Assembly (NCBI RefSeq): GCF_001544915.2
Contig: NZ_FCOE02000003.1
Coordinates: 248,001 to 312,000, forward strand
Direction of reading: 5' to 3'
Source of the DNA: Caballeronia pedi
GTDB lineage: Bacteria > Pseudomonadota > Gammaproteobacteria > Burkholderiales > Burkholderiaceae
DNA: 64,000 nt
In this document: one piece after another, positions 1 to 8,425 of the stretch
Layout: each line of letters begins with the position of its first letter
Position numbering within the stretch: position 1 is the stretch's first letter
Position numbers and translations under genes: made by a program
The notes under the pieces: model-generated
Seen by the model: the letters and a program-made list of their open reading frames with translations, nothing else
Databases searched by the model: none
What the model was told of the DNA's origin: nothing

Positions 1-516
1 GACAACTTCCGGTCTCTTGTGACCGCAGAATACGACGTCGGGCTGTATCGATTCAATGAAGTTCCAGAAGCGACGAACACGGTTCGGCTTTTTGAAGAAC
101 GAGTTTTCGCAGTGTGCTCGCCAATGTTTCTCGAAGAGCCGGTCAAGTGCTCTCGCGACCTAACTCGTCACCGACTAATTGGGCTGGAAGACGGCGAGCG
201 TACTTGGATGTCTTGGGACTCTTGGTTCCGCGTACAAGGCGTTCTTGGACTTCATATCGAGCCACACATCACCGCGAATCGCTTTCCAGTGGTGCTCGAA
301 TTGGCGATGGCTGGTCAGGGTATAGCCTTGGGCTGGATTGCCATCGTCGAGCGATTTCTCGAGGCTGGCCTGCTCGTCAAAGCCTCCTCAGTAGGTGCAT
401 CCCTCGGTGGGACGTACTACATCTGCTGGCCTCAAGACAGTGGCTTCAATCCTGCACGCCAGCGCTTCATCGATGCCTTCAGAGATTTCGCCTGTACGGA
501 CGAACCTGACCAGTAG
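1..516 (+). CDS. LysR-family regulator, C-terminal part (5' end outside window)
   Basis: The open frame runs in from the left edge and ends with TAG at 516, so the start codon and DNA-binding half are missing. The visible ~171 residues look like the effector-binding (type 2 periplasmic-binding-like) domain of a LysR transcriptional regulator. They include a hinge-side stretch reading DVGLYRF, the usual FAVCSPMFLEE segment and the late ELAMAGQGIALGW motif, a glycine-rich turn almost diagnostic of LysR effector domains. It probably controls a neighbouring operon, possibly the dipeptidase-like gene and transporter that follow. The effector cannot be predicted. An in-frame GTG at 19 is not a likely start because coding sequence continues upstream of it. 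Confidence 0.85.
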   Translation, partial: DNFRSLVTAEYDVGLYRFNEVPEATNTVRLFEERVFAVCSPMFLEEPVKCSRDLTRHRLIGLEDGERTWMSWDSWFRVQGVLGLHIEPHITANRFPVVLELAMAGQGIALGWIAIVERFLEAGLLVKASSVGASLGGTYYICWPQDSGFNPARQRFIDAFRDFACTDEPDQ

Positions 517-728
517 ATTGAGCGACTATCCGCGGCACTGTCGGGCCGCAACTCTGGCGGAACTCTCCGTGCGTGCCACGCATGCCGCAATGCACTCTCT
601 GCATTTGGCTCGGAGTGCGTTCTGACGAAGAATCGATTTGCCTGGGGCAGCATGCCGATGTCGCACCTATCTTCCTTTTCGCGTGTCGGACTGCCTCCAT
701 AGATACAGGCAAATCAGGAGGTTCTAAT

Positions 729-1730
729 ATGCTAGATGCAAGAAAAATCCACGAGGAGTCCATCGTCATTGACGCTGTCTCCCCACTGCTTCTAAATAAG
801 AGCTACACCGACCTGTACCGGCAGGGAGGCGTAACCGCTGTTTGCCCGACCGTCAGTCTTGGTGGCACCGCCGGCGAGCAGGTCAAAGTGCTTGGGTCTT
901 GGCTCCGCCACATTCGACAGGACCCGTCTCTGATACTTTCGACGTCCGTTCGTGATATTGAACGAGCGAAGGAGTTGAATCGCCTCGCGCTTATATTTCA
1001 CTTTCAGGGCACCGACTCGATTGAAGACAACCTAGATTTGGTCGACGCCTACTACGCCTTGGGTGTTCGGGTCATCCAGTTGACCTACAACGTGAAGAAC
1101 CGCGTGGGCGATGGATGCACGGAGAGAACCGATGCCGGGCTGAGCGAATTTGGCATCAAGCTAGTACAGCGGCTAAACGAGCTCGGCATCGCGGTCGACT
1201 GCTCGCACACCGGAGTTCGGACGACACTCGACGCAATGGAAGTCTCAACTGCGCCGGTGATTTTCACCCATGCAAATGCGAGGTCCGTATTCGACAGCAA
1301 GCGGAACATCACTGATGAGCAGATTCGAGGCATTGCAAAGACAAACGGTGTCATTGGTGTCAATATTGTCCCGTACTACATCGTCAAGCACGTTCGACCG
1401 ACCATCGACCAACTGCTCGACCACGTCTCGTACATCGCCAGCCTCGTAGGCGTCGACCACGTAGGAATCGGCTTTGACTACTTCGGTGGTCAACAACCAT
1501 TCGTGTCAGACGAGGAGGCTAACCAAATCTATCGAAGCTTCATTGATGCAGGGAAGTGGGACCCAAATGTCACGCCGCCGCCGACCCAACTCTATCCCGA
1601 AGGACTCGACACCCCGGCGTACATGGCGAATCTGACTCCTGCGCTGATTCGTCGCGGCTTCTCGGAACAAGAGGTGAAGAAGATTCTCGGCGGGAACTGG
1701 ATGCGCGTTTTTGCAGAGATTTGGAAGTAG
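729..1730 (+). CDS. M19 (membrane dipeptidase-like) family protein with altered metal site
   Basis: 333 residues; the start is fixed by a strong AGGAGG ribosome site just upstream of ATG 729. A longer in-frame extension from 573 is unlikely. It resembles the renal/membrane dipeptidase family: a GVRVIQLTYN strand, then VDCSHTG with His160 and FTHANARS with His181, two conserved metal-site histidines, then NITDEQI and a late VDHVGIGFDYFG. Two hallmark features are changed. The N-terminal HxD pair is replaced by Val17 and Pro19 in VIDAVSPLL, and the bridging Glu is Gln93 in FHFQGT. A normal binuclear zinc centre is therefore doubtful, and the true substrate may not be a dipeptide. It sits convergent to an MFS gene, with a strong inverted repeat between them. 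Confidence 0.8.
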   Translation: MLDARKIHEESIVIDAVSPLLLNKSYTDLYRQGGVTAVCPTVSLGGTAGEQVKVLGSWLRHIRQDPSLILSTSVRDIERAKELNRLALIFHFQGTDSIEDNLDLVDAYYALGVRVIQLTYNVKNRVGDGCTERTDAGLSEFGIKLVQRLNELGIAVDCSHTGVRTTLDAMEVSTAPVIFTHANARSVFDSKRNITDEQIRGIAKTNGVIGVNIVPYYIVKHVRPTIDQLLDHVSYIASLVGVDHVGIGFDYFGGQQPFVSDEEANQIYRSFIDAGKWDPNVTPPPTQLYPEGLDTPAYMANLTPALIRRGFSEQEVKKILGGNWMRVFAEIWK

Positions 1731-1744
1731 CGTCGAGCCGAACG

Positions 1745-1768
1745 CCTCAGAATCGAACGATTCTGAGG
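1745..1768. terminator. Perfect 11-bp stem inverted repeat between convergent genes
   Basis: CCTCAGAATCG and CGATTCTGAGG are separated by two bases. The repeat lies 14 nt after the dipeptidase-like stop codon and before the end of the convergent MFS gene. No long T-run follows, so use as a bidirectional terminator is inferred from position and stem strength. Confidence 0.6.
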
Positions 1769-1849
1769 TGCCGGTTCTGAGCCTATATCGCTAAATGAGG
1801 CAGGCACAATTGCTGGAGGCGGTGTAGCTCTTGAGGCTCGTCGCCGCTC

Positions 1850-3118
1850 CTAGGCTCGCCGAGAAAGCAGCAGCAGTCCAGCACCGACAACCTCGATGAC
1901 GGCTACTACGAGCATCCCGGATTGAAAGTTCCCAGTCAGCGTCTTCATAACACCAATCAGCGACGGCGCCACGAAACCACCTAGCAACGCAACACTATAG
2001 TGCGCTGACGGGATTGCCCAAAATGTCGTAATAGCGGTCCATGAAAGCGCGGCCGCAACGCAAAGAGCTGAGAAGCTGACCGCGAAGTATTGCGGCGTGT
2101 AGGCAGCAACCAACATAGCAAGTGCGACGCCGACCATTAAGCAAGCCACGAAACCCTTGCGCTCACCTTTGCGGTCAGACCACATCCCGCCCAGAATCAT
2201 TGCAAATGCTGCAGGGATGTAGGGTATGGCGGAGTACATGCCGATTTCTGTCAAGCTAGTCACCCCTGACGTCTTGACGATGCTGGGCAGCCAAAAGCTC
2301 ACGACATACGCACCGGAAATAACGCTGAACAGAACACCCGATAAGAGGTAGAAATGGCGGTTGGTCAATACGTTTCGCAAGGAGCCGTGGGTTGCGCCAG
2401 ACCGTTGGGTCAGTGAGCTTACGACCTGCTTCTCGTCATCATTCAACCAAGAAGCCTTTTCTGGTGTGTCGGAGAGGTAGAAAAAGGCAACCACGCCCAC
2501 AAGTGCAGCCGGGAGACCCTCGAGCAAGAACATCCACTGCCACCCGCCCAGCCCGTGAACTCCGTTCATTGTCGACATGATGTAGCCAGATAGCGGGCCG
2601 CCGACAATCGCGGCGATTGGAGCCGACAGCATCACGGTCGACGAGACTGTAGCCATCCTAGACGTCGGATACCAGAGAGTCAGGTAGTACAGCATGCCCG
2701 GCGCGAATCCCGCTTCGAAAACGCCCAGCAGAAAACGCAGAACGTAGAACTTTGTCGCGCTGTCAACAAAAAGCATGCTGGCGGAAGCCAGACCCCACAG
2801 GACGAGAATGCGCGAGATGGTCTTGCGCGCGCCTACCTTCACGAGGAGCAGGTTGCTGGGAAGCTCGAAGAGCACATAACCGAGGAAGAACATCCCTGCG
2901 GCGAATCCGAACACTTTGTCCGTTATCCCGACATCACTCTGCATCTGCAGGTTCGCAAACCCGATATTGATACGGTCCAAGTAGGCGAGCATGTAACAAA
3001 GGAAGAGGAACGGAATTATCCTCGCATCAATTTTCTTGTAGGGTCGCACGGCCGTCGCTTGCGTCCGAGAAATGTCGAAAGTATCCGGCGTGCGCGGAAT
3101 CGCTTCTTTCAAATCCAT
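1850..3118 (-). CDS. MFS transporter, anion:cation symporter type
   Basis: 422 residues with about twelve hydrophobic segments. The YLDRINIGFANLQM stretch after the first membrane segment is typical of the ACS (hexuronate/phthalate/tartrate) branch of the major facilitator superfamily, as is the ELPSNLLLVKVGARK loop. Start ATG 3118 has a clean AGGAGG ribosome site. It is predicted to take up an organic acid across the inner membrane by proton symport. It faces the dipeptidase-like gene and diverges from the deaminase gene at 3634. The ~515-bp gap on that side probably holds promoters for both. The substrate cannot be read from sequence. Confidence 0.85.
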   Translation of the reverse strand: MDLKEAIPRTPDTFDISRTQATAVRPYKKIDARIIPFLFLCYMLAYLDRINIGFANLQMQSDVGITDKVFGFAAGMFFLGYVLFELPSNLLLVKVGARKTISRILVLWGLASASMLFVDSATKFYVLRFLLGVFEAGFAPGMLYYLTLWYPTSRMATVSSTVMLSAPIAAIVGGPLSGYIMSTMNGVHGLGGWQWMFLLEGLPAALVGVVAFFYLSDTPEKASWLNDDEKQVVSSLTQRSGATHGSLRNVLTNRHFYLLSGVLFSVISGAYVVSFWLPSIVKTSGVTSLTEIGMYSAIPYIPAAFAMILGGMWSDRKGERKGFVACLMVGVALAMLVAAYTPQYFAVSFSALCVAAALSWTAITTFWAIPSAHYSVALLGGFVAPSLIGVMKTLTGNFQSGMLVVAVIEVVGAGLLLLSRRA

Positions 3119-3358
3119 TTTTCCTCCTGAAATACCGGTTCAAGTCGCCCTGACAAGGCGGGGAGAATCTGTCGCGCCTGCATTCAGTTCGAGCCTAACG
3201 AACCGAAATGCGACGACCAACCGCGTCTTTCTCATGCGGGCATGCGTGTGATGCATGGAGGTGACCCGCTTCGGAACCGCGCCTCAACCGCACAAAGCTC
3301 CTCATTTTTCAGATGAGTGTAAGGAACAAGTTGCCAGATATCGCGCGCCACGGGATGA

Positions 3359-3368
3359 TTGTATAAAG
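3359..3368 (+). promoter_or_regulatory. Candidate GntR operator TTGTATAAAG
   Basis: Identical ten bases to the reverse-strand element at 4987-4996 in front of the GntR gene. The core TTGTATA matches the half of the perfect palindrome at 6560-6569. Binding is inferred. Confidence 0.4.
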
Positions 3369-3501
3369 TTCTGACGTCGAATTCGTACAAATCTGCAGCC
3401 GCACGGGCAACAACGAAACTAGGGAAACTCCAGAAATGCCTTGCTGCGCGGGCGTTCTAGCCTCAAACGCCTTACTAGGGCTAACGCTTACCTAATCTTG
3501 A

Positions 3502-3510
3502 TTGTATAAA
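3502..3510 (+). promoter_or_regulatory. Candidate GntR operator TTGTATAAA
   Basis: Second copy of the TTGTATAAA element, about 125 nt upstream of the deaminase start. It sits in an A/T-rich stretch that could overlap the promoter. Confidence 0.4.
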
Positions 3511-3633
3511 ATATTAAGGCGAGGTACTATGCTTCTCATGGCGGTGACATGTAAGGCTGAGCCGTCATTCAAGCCCCTTGCGGCCTTCGCCAAAGCATCT
3601 CGGACTATTTAACGAACGTTTGAAGGAATCACA

Positions 3634-4578
3634 ATGAGTGACAACATCTTCACCGGCACCATCCCCGCCCTCATGACGCCGTGCACCGCTGACCGTACCC
3701 CCGACTACGACGCGCTTGTCCGCAAGGGTAAGGAACTGGTCGAAGCCGGCATGAGCGCCGTGGTCTACTGTGGCTCGATGGGCGACTGGCCTCTGCTGAC
3801 GGAAGCTCAGCGTCAAGAAGGTGTTGCACGCCTTGTCGCGGCAGGCATTCCGACTATCGTCGGCACCGGCGCGGTGAACTCAAAGGAAGCTGTTTCGCAT
3901 GCCGCTCACGCCGCCAAGGTCGGCGCCCAAGGCCTGATGGTGATTCCCCGCGTTCTGTCGCGTGGTTCTTCACCAGCTGCACAGAAGGCCCACTTCGCAG
4001 CCATTCTTGAAGCTGCACCCAAGCTGCCAGCCGTTATCTACAACAGTCCCTACTACGGCTTCGCAACGCGCGCAGACCTGTTCTTCGAACTGCGCCGCCA
4101 ATACCCGAACCTCATTGGCTTCAAGGAGTTTGGTGGCGCCGCTGATATGCGGTATGCCGCTGAGCACATTACGTCGCAAGACGAAAACGTCACGCTGATG
4201 GCCGGCGTCGACACTCACGTGTTCCACGGTTTCGTAAATTGCGGTGCGACGGGCGCAATCACCGGCATCGGCAATGCGCTGCCGCGAGAAGTCCTGCATC
4301 TCGTCGCACTGTGCAATAAGGCGCGCAAGGGCGACGTCGCCGCGCGGCGTCAGGCCAAGGAACTGGAATCGGCGCTCGCGGTCCTGTCCTCGTTCGATGA
4401 GGGCACGGACCTCGTGCTGTATTACAAGTATCTGATGGTTCTCAACGGCGACAAGGAGTACACGCTGCACTTTTACGAGACCGACGTGCTCAGCGACTCG
4501 CAGCGCCGTTACGCCGAAACTCAGTATGAGCTGTTCCGTACTTGGTACGCGGGATGGTCGAAAGAAAACCAGGCGTGA
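3634..4578 (+). CDS. DHDPS-family protein, probable pyrroline-4-hydroxy-2-carboxylate deaminase
   Basis: 314 residues of the dihydrodipicolinate synthase/N-acetylneuraminate lyase family, a cytoplasmic (beta/alpha)8 barrel. The Schiff-base lysine is Lys164 in GFKEFGG and the proton-relay tyrosine is Tyr136 in YNSPYYG. The usual GTTGE loop is GSMGD here. The sequence (VVYCGSMGDWPLL, LMVIPRVLSRG, HGFVNCGATGAITG) closely resembles, from memory, the bacterial 4-hydroxyproline pathway enzyme that deaminates 1-pyrroline-4-hydroxy-2-carboxylate to 2-oxoglutarate semialdehyde. The epimerase and D-hydroxyproline dehydrogenase of that pathway are not in the window. The start has a GAAGGAATC ribosome site. 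Probably controlled by the GntR gene at 5034. Confidence 0.75.
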   Translation: MSDNIFTGTIPALMTPCTADRTPDYDALVRKGKELVEAGMSAVVYCGSMGDWPLLTEAQRQEGVARLVAAGIPTIVGTGAVNSKEAVSHAAHAAKVGAQGLMVIPRVLSRGSSPAAQKAHFAAILEAAPKLPAVIYNSPYYGFATRADLFFELRRQYPNLIGFKEFGGAADMRYAAEHITSQDENVTLMAGVDTHVFHGFVNCGATGAITGIGNALPREVLHLVALCNKARKGDVAARRQAKELESALAVLSSFDEGTDLVLYYKYLMVLNGDKEYTLHFYETDVLSDSQRRYAETQYELFRTWYAGWSKENQA

Positions 4579-5033
4579 CTCAACGCCTGCTCAGCTCGTC
4601 TCGCCGCGGTCTCGCCAGCCACTCGAAAGCGCGGCGCTTTAGCGCTCCGCCCGAGCTTGGCCCTCCCTTAACGGCAGACGGACGGTCGGAAGTCTCGCCG
4701 TTGCACACGCATTGGGGCCGGTCAGCGACCGGACACGAGCGGACTGGCCGTCTGTACTCTCGAGCGAAGAAGCTCTCTCTTGCCGCAGCGGCGCTATCCG
4801 CGAGCATCGCAACGATGCTTGCTCGATGGCGTCGCTGCGGTTCTTTTAGCCGCTGCAGCCTCCTTGTGGCGGAGGACGCCAGCTTTTGAATATGACTTGA
4901 TGGCAGAATGGCGAGACGCTGCGAGGCGAGCGAACCTGCGCGCTGAACCTTTGGGCCACGGCCGAACTCCCGCTCCCGGTGATATACTTTATACAAGCAA
5001 GCACCTTGACCGAAACACTGGAAGCATCGCGCC
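4579..5033. other. Intergenic stretch without a credible gene
   Basis: About 455 bp between the deaminase and the GntR gene. An open frame spans most of it on the minus strand, but it is arginine-rich, lacks a ribosome site and overlaps the GntR start, so it is not called. The right end carries the promoter/operator of the GntR gene. Confidence 0.5.
4987..4996 (-). promoter_or_regulatory. Candidate GntR autoregulatory operator
   Basis: On the minus strand this reads TTGTATAAAG, the same ten bases as the 3359-3368 site. It lies ~37 nt upstream of the GntR start, inside the likely -10 region, where a bound repressor would block transcription. Confidence 0.45.
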
Positions 5034-5717
5034 ATGAGTTCCACAGCCACCAGTTCCCGGCTTCAGGCCATCACCGTAGCCGAGCAGGCCGCCGACGCAC
5101 TTCGCCGAAAGATTATTTCGGGTGAGTTGCCTGAAGGCTTTCAATTGCGGCAAGACGCACTCGCTGCGGAGTTTGGCGTCAGCCGAATTCCCGTACGGGA
5201 GGCGCTTGTTCAACTGGAAGGTGAGGGGCTGGTCCGAATCGTTCCCCATAAGGGAGCAGTTGTATCGGAACTCTCCATCGCTGAAATCAGCGAACTGTTC
5301 ATGCTTCGGGGGTTACTGGAACCGATGCTTCTGAAGAAGTCCGCACCAAAGCTCACGCAAGCAGACTTCGCAGAACTCGACGCGATTCTCGCCGAGTACA
5401 AGGAGGAGCTTCACTCCCATCATCTGACGCGATGGGGTGAGCTCAATACGCGTTTGCACGATTTGCTGATGTCCCGAGCCGAGCAGCCGCGCACTCTCGC
5501 AATTGTCACGAGCCTCTTGCAGCAGACCGACCGCTACACCCGCCTCCAACTCTCGCTGAGCGCGGAGAGTTGCCGGCGCGCAGAGGAAGAGCACGGCGAA
5601 CTCGTACGCCTGTGTAAGACAGGTGACTTCCGAGGCGCCGCTTCGCTGTTGAAACGGCACATCGACCATGCGTGTGACGAGTTGGAGCAGTTTATCTTGT
5701 CGCGACGCCGCCTTTGA
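5034..5717 (+). CDS. GntR-family regulator, FCD (FadR) type
   Basis: 227 residues. The winged-helix domain spans about residues 15-80, with the family signature FGVSRIPVREALVQLEGEG and the wing VPHKGAVVSEL. It is followed by an all-helical FCD ligand domain (residues ~85-220) whose metal-binding histidines are probably in HHLTRWGELNTRLHDLL and near HIDHACDELEQ. It likely represses the upstream DHDPS-family gene and itself through the TTGTATAAAG sites on both sides of that gene. It is convergent with a second FCD-type GntR gene only 15 bp away. The ligand is unknown; a pathway intermediate such as a small organic acid is usual for the family. Confidence 0.88.
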   Translation: MSSTATSSRLQAITVAEQAADALRRKIISGELPEGFQLRQDALAAEFGVSRIPVREALVQLEGEGLVRIVPHKGAVVSELSIAEISELFMLRGLLEPMLLKKSAPKLTQADFAELDAILAEYKEELHSHHLTRWGELNTRLHDLLMSRAEQPRTLAIVTSLLQQTDRYTRLQLSLSAESCRRAEEEHGELVRLCKTGDFRGAASLLKRHIDHACDELEQFILSRRRL

Positions 5718-5732
5718 GTCAAAACTCAGCAA

Positions 5733-6464
5733 TCATACTTTGCCTTTTGCTCGACTCGCTGCGCGCAATTGTTCGCGCCGTTCCTCAATGATTTTCTCGT
5801 AGTCAACGTCGCAGTTCTGACTGTTAACATGGTGCGTCCACGTCTTTTCAAGCTCGCGCAGATTGCCCTTCTCTAGGGCGGCGAGTAACTCGTGATGCTC
5901 TTCGACGATAGACGTCAGGTTGGTCATCTGCGTGGTCAGACCTAATGCAATGGTTAGTTGCCGGGCAATGCCCGCCCAGAGATTCGCAACGACATCGTTA
6001 CCACCTATCTCGGCAACTTCACGGTGGAATGCCACGTCTGCAAGCGCAAGGCCGTAATAGTCCTGCCGCAGCACCATCAACTCAATCTCGTCCACCCGTC
6101 GACGCAAGCGACTTAAAGTCGACGGCGCGTTATGCAACTTCAACTCGACCAAACGCTTTACGGCAATCATCTCGAGCGCGAGTCGCGCCTCGAGCAAGTT
6201 GAGGACACGCTGTCGTGAGACCGGAACCAGCCGAATGCCCTTGTTCGGCACGCTGCTCACGATGCCTTGGCTTTCGAGCATTCGAAGGGCCTCACGAACA
6301 GGCACGCGGCTCACGCCGAGCTTTTCCGCGATTTCCGCCTCAACGATGCGGTCGCCGGGAAGGATAAGTCCGCGGGACGCGCCGCTCACGATTGCGTCGA
6401 CTGCTGCATCGACCATCGTTCGCGCGCGGACCGGCTCCCATGTTGGTATTGAAGTGTCGTTCAT
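5733..6464 (-). CDS. GntR-family regulator, FCD type (second copy)
   Basis: 243 residues. The winged-helix domain (residues ~15-85) carries LGVSRVPVREALRMLESQG and VPNKGIRLVPV; an FCD domain with DVAFHREVAEIGG and a late HHELLAALEKG/HHVNSQ metal-site region follows. It is divergent from the class II aldolase gene at 6684, and the ~220-bp gap holds two palindromes suited to GntR dimers. It is not a close copy of the 5034 protein, so the two GntR genes probably arrived or diverged separately. It most likely controls the aldolase and ABC importer operon to its right. Confidence 0.88.
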   Translation of the reverse strand: MNDTSIPTWEPVRARTMVDAAVDAIVSGASRGLILPGDRIVEAEIAEKLGVSRVPVREALRMLESQGIVSSVPNKGIRLVPVSRQRVLNLLEARLALEMIAVKRLVELKLHNAPSTLSRLRRRVDEIELMVLRQDYYGLALADVAFHREVAEIGGNDVVANLWAGIARQLTIALGLTTQMTNLTSIVEEHHELLAALEKGNLRELEKTWTHHVNSQNCDVDYEKIIEERREQLRAASRAKGKV

Positions 6465-6518
6465 TGTTCGCTCATTCTAGCCGCACCGTCCCCTTCAAGA
6501 ATTCTCCGCGTTAACACT

Positions 6519-6535
6519 AACGTATGCAATACGTT
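6519..6535. promoter_or_regulatory. Perfect inverted repeat AACGTAT-GCA-ATACGTT
   Basis: Two seven-base arms around a three-base spacer, ~55 nt upstream of the GntR gene that starts at 6464. Symmetry and position fit an operator for a dimeric regulator, most simply the divergent GntR protein. Confidence 0.45.
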
Positions 6536-6559
6536 CTTGCTCTTCGTATTTTATCGTGA

Positions 6560-6569
6560 TTGTATACAA
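6560..6569. promoter_or_regulatory. Perfect palindrome TTGTATACAA (GntR-like operator)
   Basis: A symmetric ten-base site in the divergent GntR/aldolase promoter region, ~115 nt before the aldolase start. Its half TTGTATA is shared with the sites at 3359, 3502 and 4987, so both GntR proteins may recognise related DNA. Confidence 0.5.
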
Positions 6570-6683
6570 GTATGCTATCGAACGGCCACTAAAGTTGACA
6601 GTGCACCTCTGCGCTGAACAGGCCTTTCGTACTTTTAACGTCGGTGGTGACCCACACCCGCCGCGGAAATTTCTGGAGCAAGA

Positions 6684-7472
6684 ATGGCCTACGAACTCAC
6701 CCTCACACCGAAAGACCGACAACGTGGCGATGTGAACTTCGATTCGGAAGAAATCTGGCAGATGCGCGTCGACCTCGCGGCAGTGTTCCGAATGAGCGCG
6801 CACTACGGTTTCAATGAGGGAGTCGACAACCACTATTCCGCCCTGCTGCCGGGCCGAGATGACTTGTTTCTGATTAACCCGTATGGCTATTCCTTCTCTG
6901 AGTTGACCGCGTCGTCGCTGTTGATTTGCGATTTCGACGGAAACGTCCTCAGCGGACGCGGAAAGCCCGAAGCAAGCGCGTTCTGGATTCACGCACGGGT
7001 TCATAAGATGAAGCCAAATATCCGCGTTCTGCTGCATTCGCATATGCCCAATGCAACCGCGTTGTGCGCTCTTGACCGCGACCCGTTCGATTGGTCGATT
7101 CAGTCATCGCTGCGCTTCTACGGCATCGTCGCCGTCGACAAGGAGTACAACGGCCTCGCGCTGGACGTAAGCGAAGGCGACCGCATTGCTCGTTCGCTTG
7201 GCAACGCGAAGGTCGTGTTCATGCGCAACCACGGTGTCAGTGTTGGTGCATCGACAATCGCCGAAGCATGGGATGACCTCTATTACGTTGAGCGTGCGGC
7301 AGAAGTGCAAGTAAAGGCATGGAGCACGGGAGCAAAGATGGCACCCGTTTCGCACGACATTGCTGCTTCGGTCGCCCGAGGCGAGCGTGACTCTCACCCG
7401 GCAAGCGCACGTCTGCACCTCGAGAGCGTCAAGCGGTTCTTGAATCACGCAGCGCCGGGATATGCGTCCTGA
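6684..7472 (+). CDS. Class II aldolase/adducin-domain protein
   Basis: 262 residues, the usual length for a single-domain class II aldolase such as fuculose-phosphate aldolase or ribulose-phosphate 4-epimerase. The zinc ligands are visible as His118 and His120 in LLHSHMP and His183 in RNHGV; a likely catalytic acid is Glu96 in GKPEAS. The N-terminal FNEGVDNHYSALLPG is the phosphate/substrate loop region, in the form seen in the adducin-like subgroup. It would cleave or rearrange an aldol substrate in the cytoplasm. It is the first gene of a probable operon with a polar-amino-acid ABC importer 47 bp downstream. The substrate is unknown. Confidence 0.85.
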   Translation: MAYELTLTPKDRQRGDVNFDSEEIWQMRVDLAAVFRMSAHYGFNEGVDNHYSALLPGRDDLFLINPYGYSFSELTASSLLICDFDGNVLSGRGKPEASAFWIHARVHKMKPNIRVLLHSHMPNATALCALDRDPFDWSIQSSLRFYGIVAVDKEYNGLALDVSEGDRIARSLGNAKVVFMRNHGVSVGASTIAEAWDDLYYVERAAEVQVKAWSTGAKMAPVSHDIAASVARGERDSHPASARLHLESVKRFLNHAAPGYAS

Positions 7473-7519
7473 CTCGGCACTCGCCCCATCTCACCTCACT
7501 CCATCGAAGGAAAAAGTTC

Positions 7520-8407
7520 ATGAAACCACGACTGACATGCGCCAGCGTCATTGCAGCTTTGCTCTTCCCGCTTGCGCTCAATGTCGGAGCGGCAAACGCT
7601 GCCGACGGCGCGCCCTATTACGAGGCAAAGCCTATGTTCGAAAACTGTGGCGACCCGTCCTACGACAATGCGCGTAAGAACGGCGTCGTGCTCGGCTTCT
7701 CCGAACTGCCCCCCGAAAGCTGGCTCGACCAGCAAAAAAACGAACCCGCTGGCATCGACTGGGAGATTCAAAAGACAGCGCTCGCGTGGATGGGTGTGAA
7801 AGTGAAGAAGGTCGAGTGGATGCCTTGGGATAGTACGGTTCCGTCCTTGCTGTCAAAACGCATCGACGTCATCGCAAGCGACATCCACCACACTCCCGAG
7901 CGCGACAAGGTCATTAGCTTCACCGGCCCGGCGTTCTGGTACGGCCCCGCGATTCTGGTCAAGAAGGGCTCGAACCCGGGAATCAAGACCTATGCCGACC
8001 TGAAAGGCAAGAAGGTCGGTGTTACTGCGGGCGAAGCAGGTGACTCTTATCTCAGAAGCATCGGCGTCGAAACGCAGCCATTCAAAGACCAACTATCGAA
8101 AATCCAAAGCCTCTCGCAAGGTCGGATTGACGCAGCCATGAACGACGAACTACTTTGGCTGAAATTTAAGCAAGAGAATCCCAACAGCAACCTCGAAGCG
8201 CTTCTCAGCGTCCCGACACCGCGCGCCATGATTGATGGCGGTGGCTTTGGCAGCGCACGTTACGCCGTTCGCAAGGAGGACTGCTCCCTGCGCGCAGCTT
8301 ACACGCAGGCTTTGGCGGAAATGACGGCTAACGGCACGACGTCCAAGATTCTCCAGTCGTTCGGGCTGACGGACCGCAACTTGGTCGCATTCACCCTCCG
8401 CCCCTAG
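7520..8407 (+). CDS. Amino-acid ABC transporter substrate-binding protein
   Basis: 295 residues with a Sec signal peptide (hydrophobic core to about residue 24, likely cut after ANA near residue 27). The mature part is a family 3 periplasmic solute-binding protein: a GVVLGFSELPP opening lobe, EWMPWDSTVPSLLSKRIDVI, then DIHHTPERDKVISFT and YADLKGKKVGVTAGEAGDSY, the standard ligand-cleft and hinge segments. A paired cysteine (Cys43 and a late Cys) may form a disulfide. It delivers a polar amino acid or related compound to the permease and ATPase encoded directly downstream. The start has a GAAGGAAAAA ribosome site. Confidence 0.88.
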   Translation: MKPRLTCASVIAALLFPLALNVGAANAADGAPYYEAKPMFENCGDPSYDNARKNGVVLGFSELPPESWLDQQKNEPAGIDWEIQKTALAWMGVKVKKVEWMPWDSTVPSLLSKRIDVIASDIHHTPERDKVISFTGPAFWYGPAILVKKGSNPGIKTYADLKGKKVGVTAGEAGDSYLRSIGVETQPFKDQLSKIQSLSQGRIDAAMNDELLWLKFKQENPNSNLEALLSVPTPRAMIDGGGFGSARYAVRKEDCSLRAAYTQALAEMTANGTTSKILQSFGLTDRNLVAFTLRP

Positions 8408-8425
8408 GCTCCAAGGAGACAGAAG

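Larger units (their letters stand above)
3119..3633. promoter_or_regulatory. Divergent intergenic region with GntR-type half sites
   Basis: No credible gene is seen. The stretch separates the MFS gene (minus) from the deaminase gene (plus). It holds two copies of a TTGTATAAA element, at 3359-3368 and 3502-3510, the second with A/T-rich promoter-like sequence. The same element recurs in front of the GntR gene at 5034, so these are probable operator sites for one of the two GntR regulators nearby. Confidence 0.5.

Noticed and set aside
573-728. In-frame 52-codon extension of the dipeptidase-like gene
   Set aside because: The AGGAGG site directly before ATG 729 and the family's usual N-terminus favour the shorter protein.
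4580-5050. 156-codon minus-strand frame between the deaminase and GntR genes
   Set aside because: Arg-rich, no ribosome site, overlaps the GntR start and operator.
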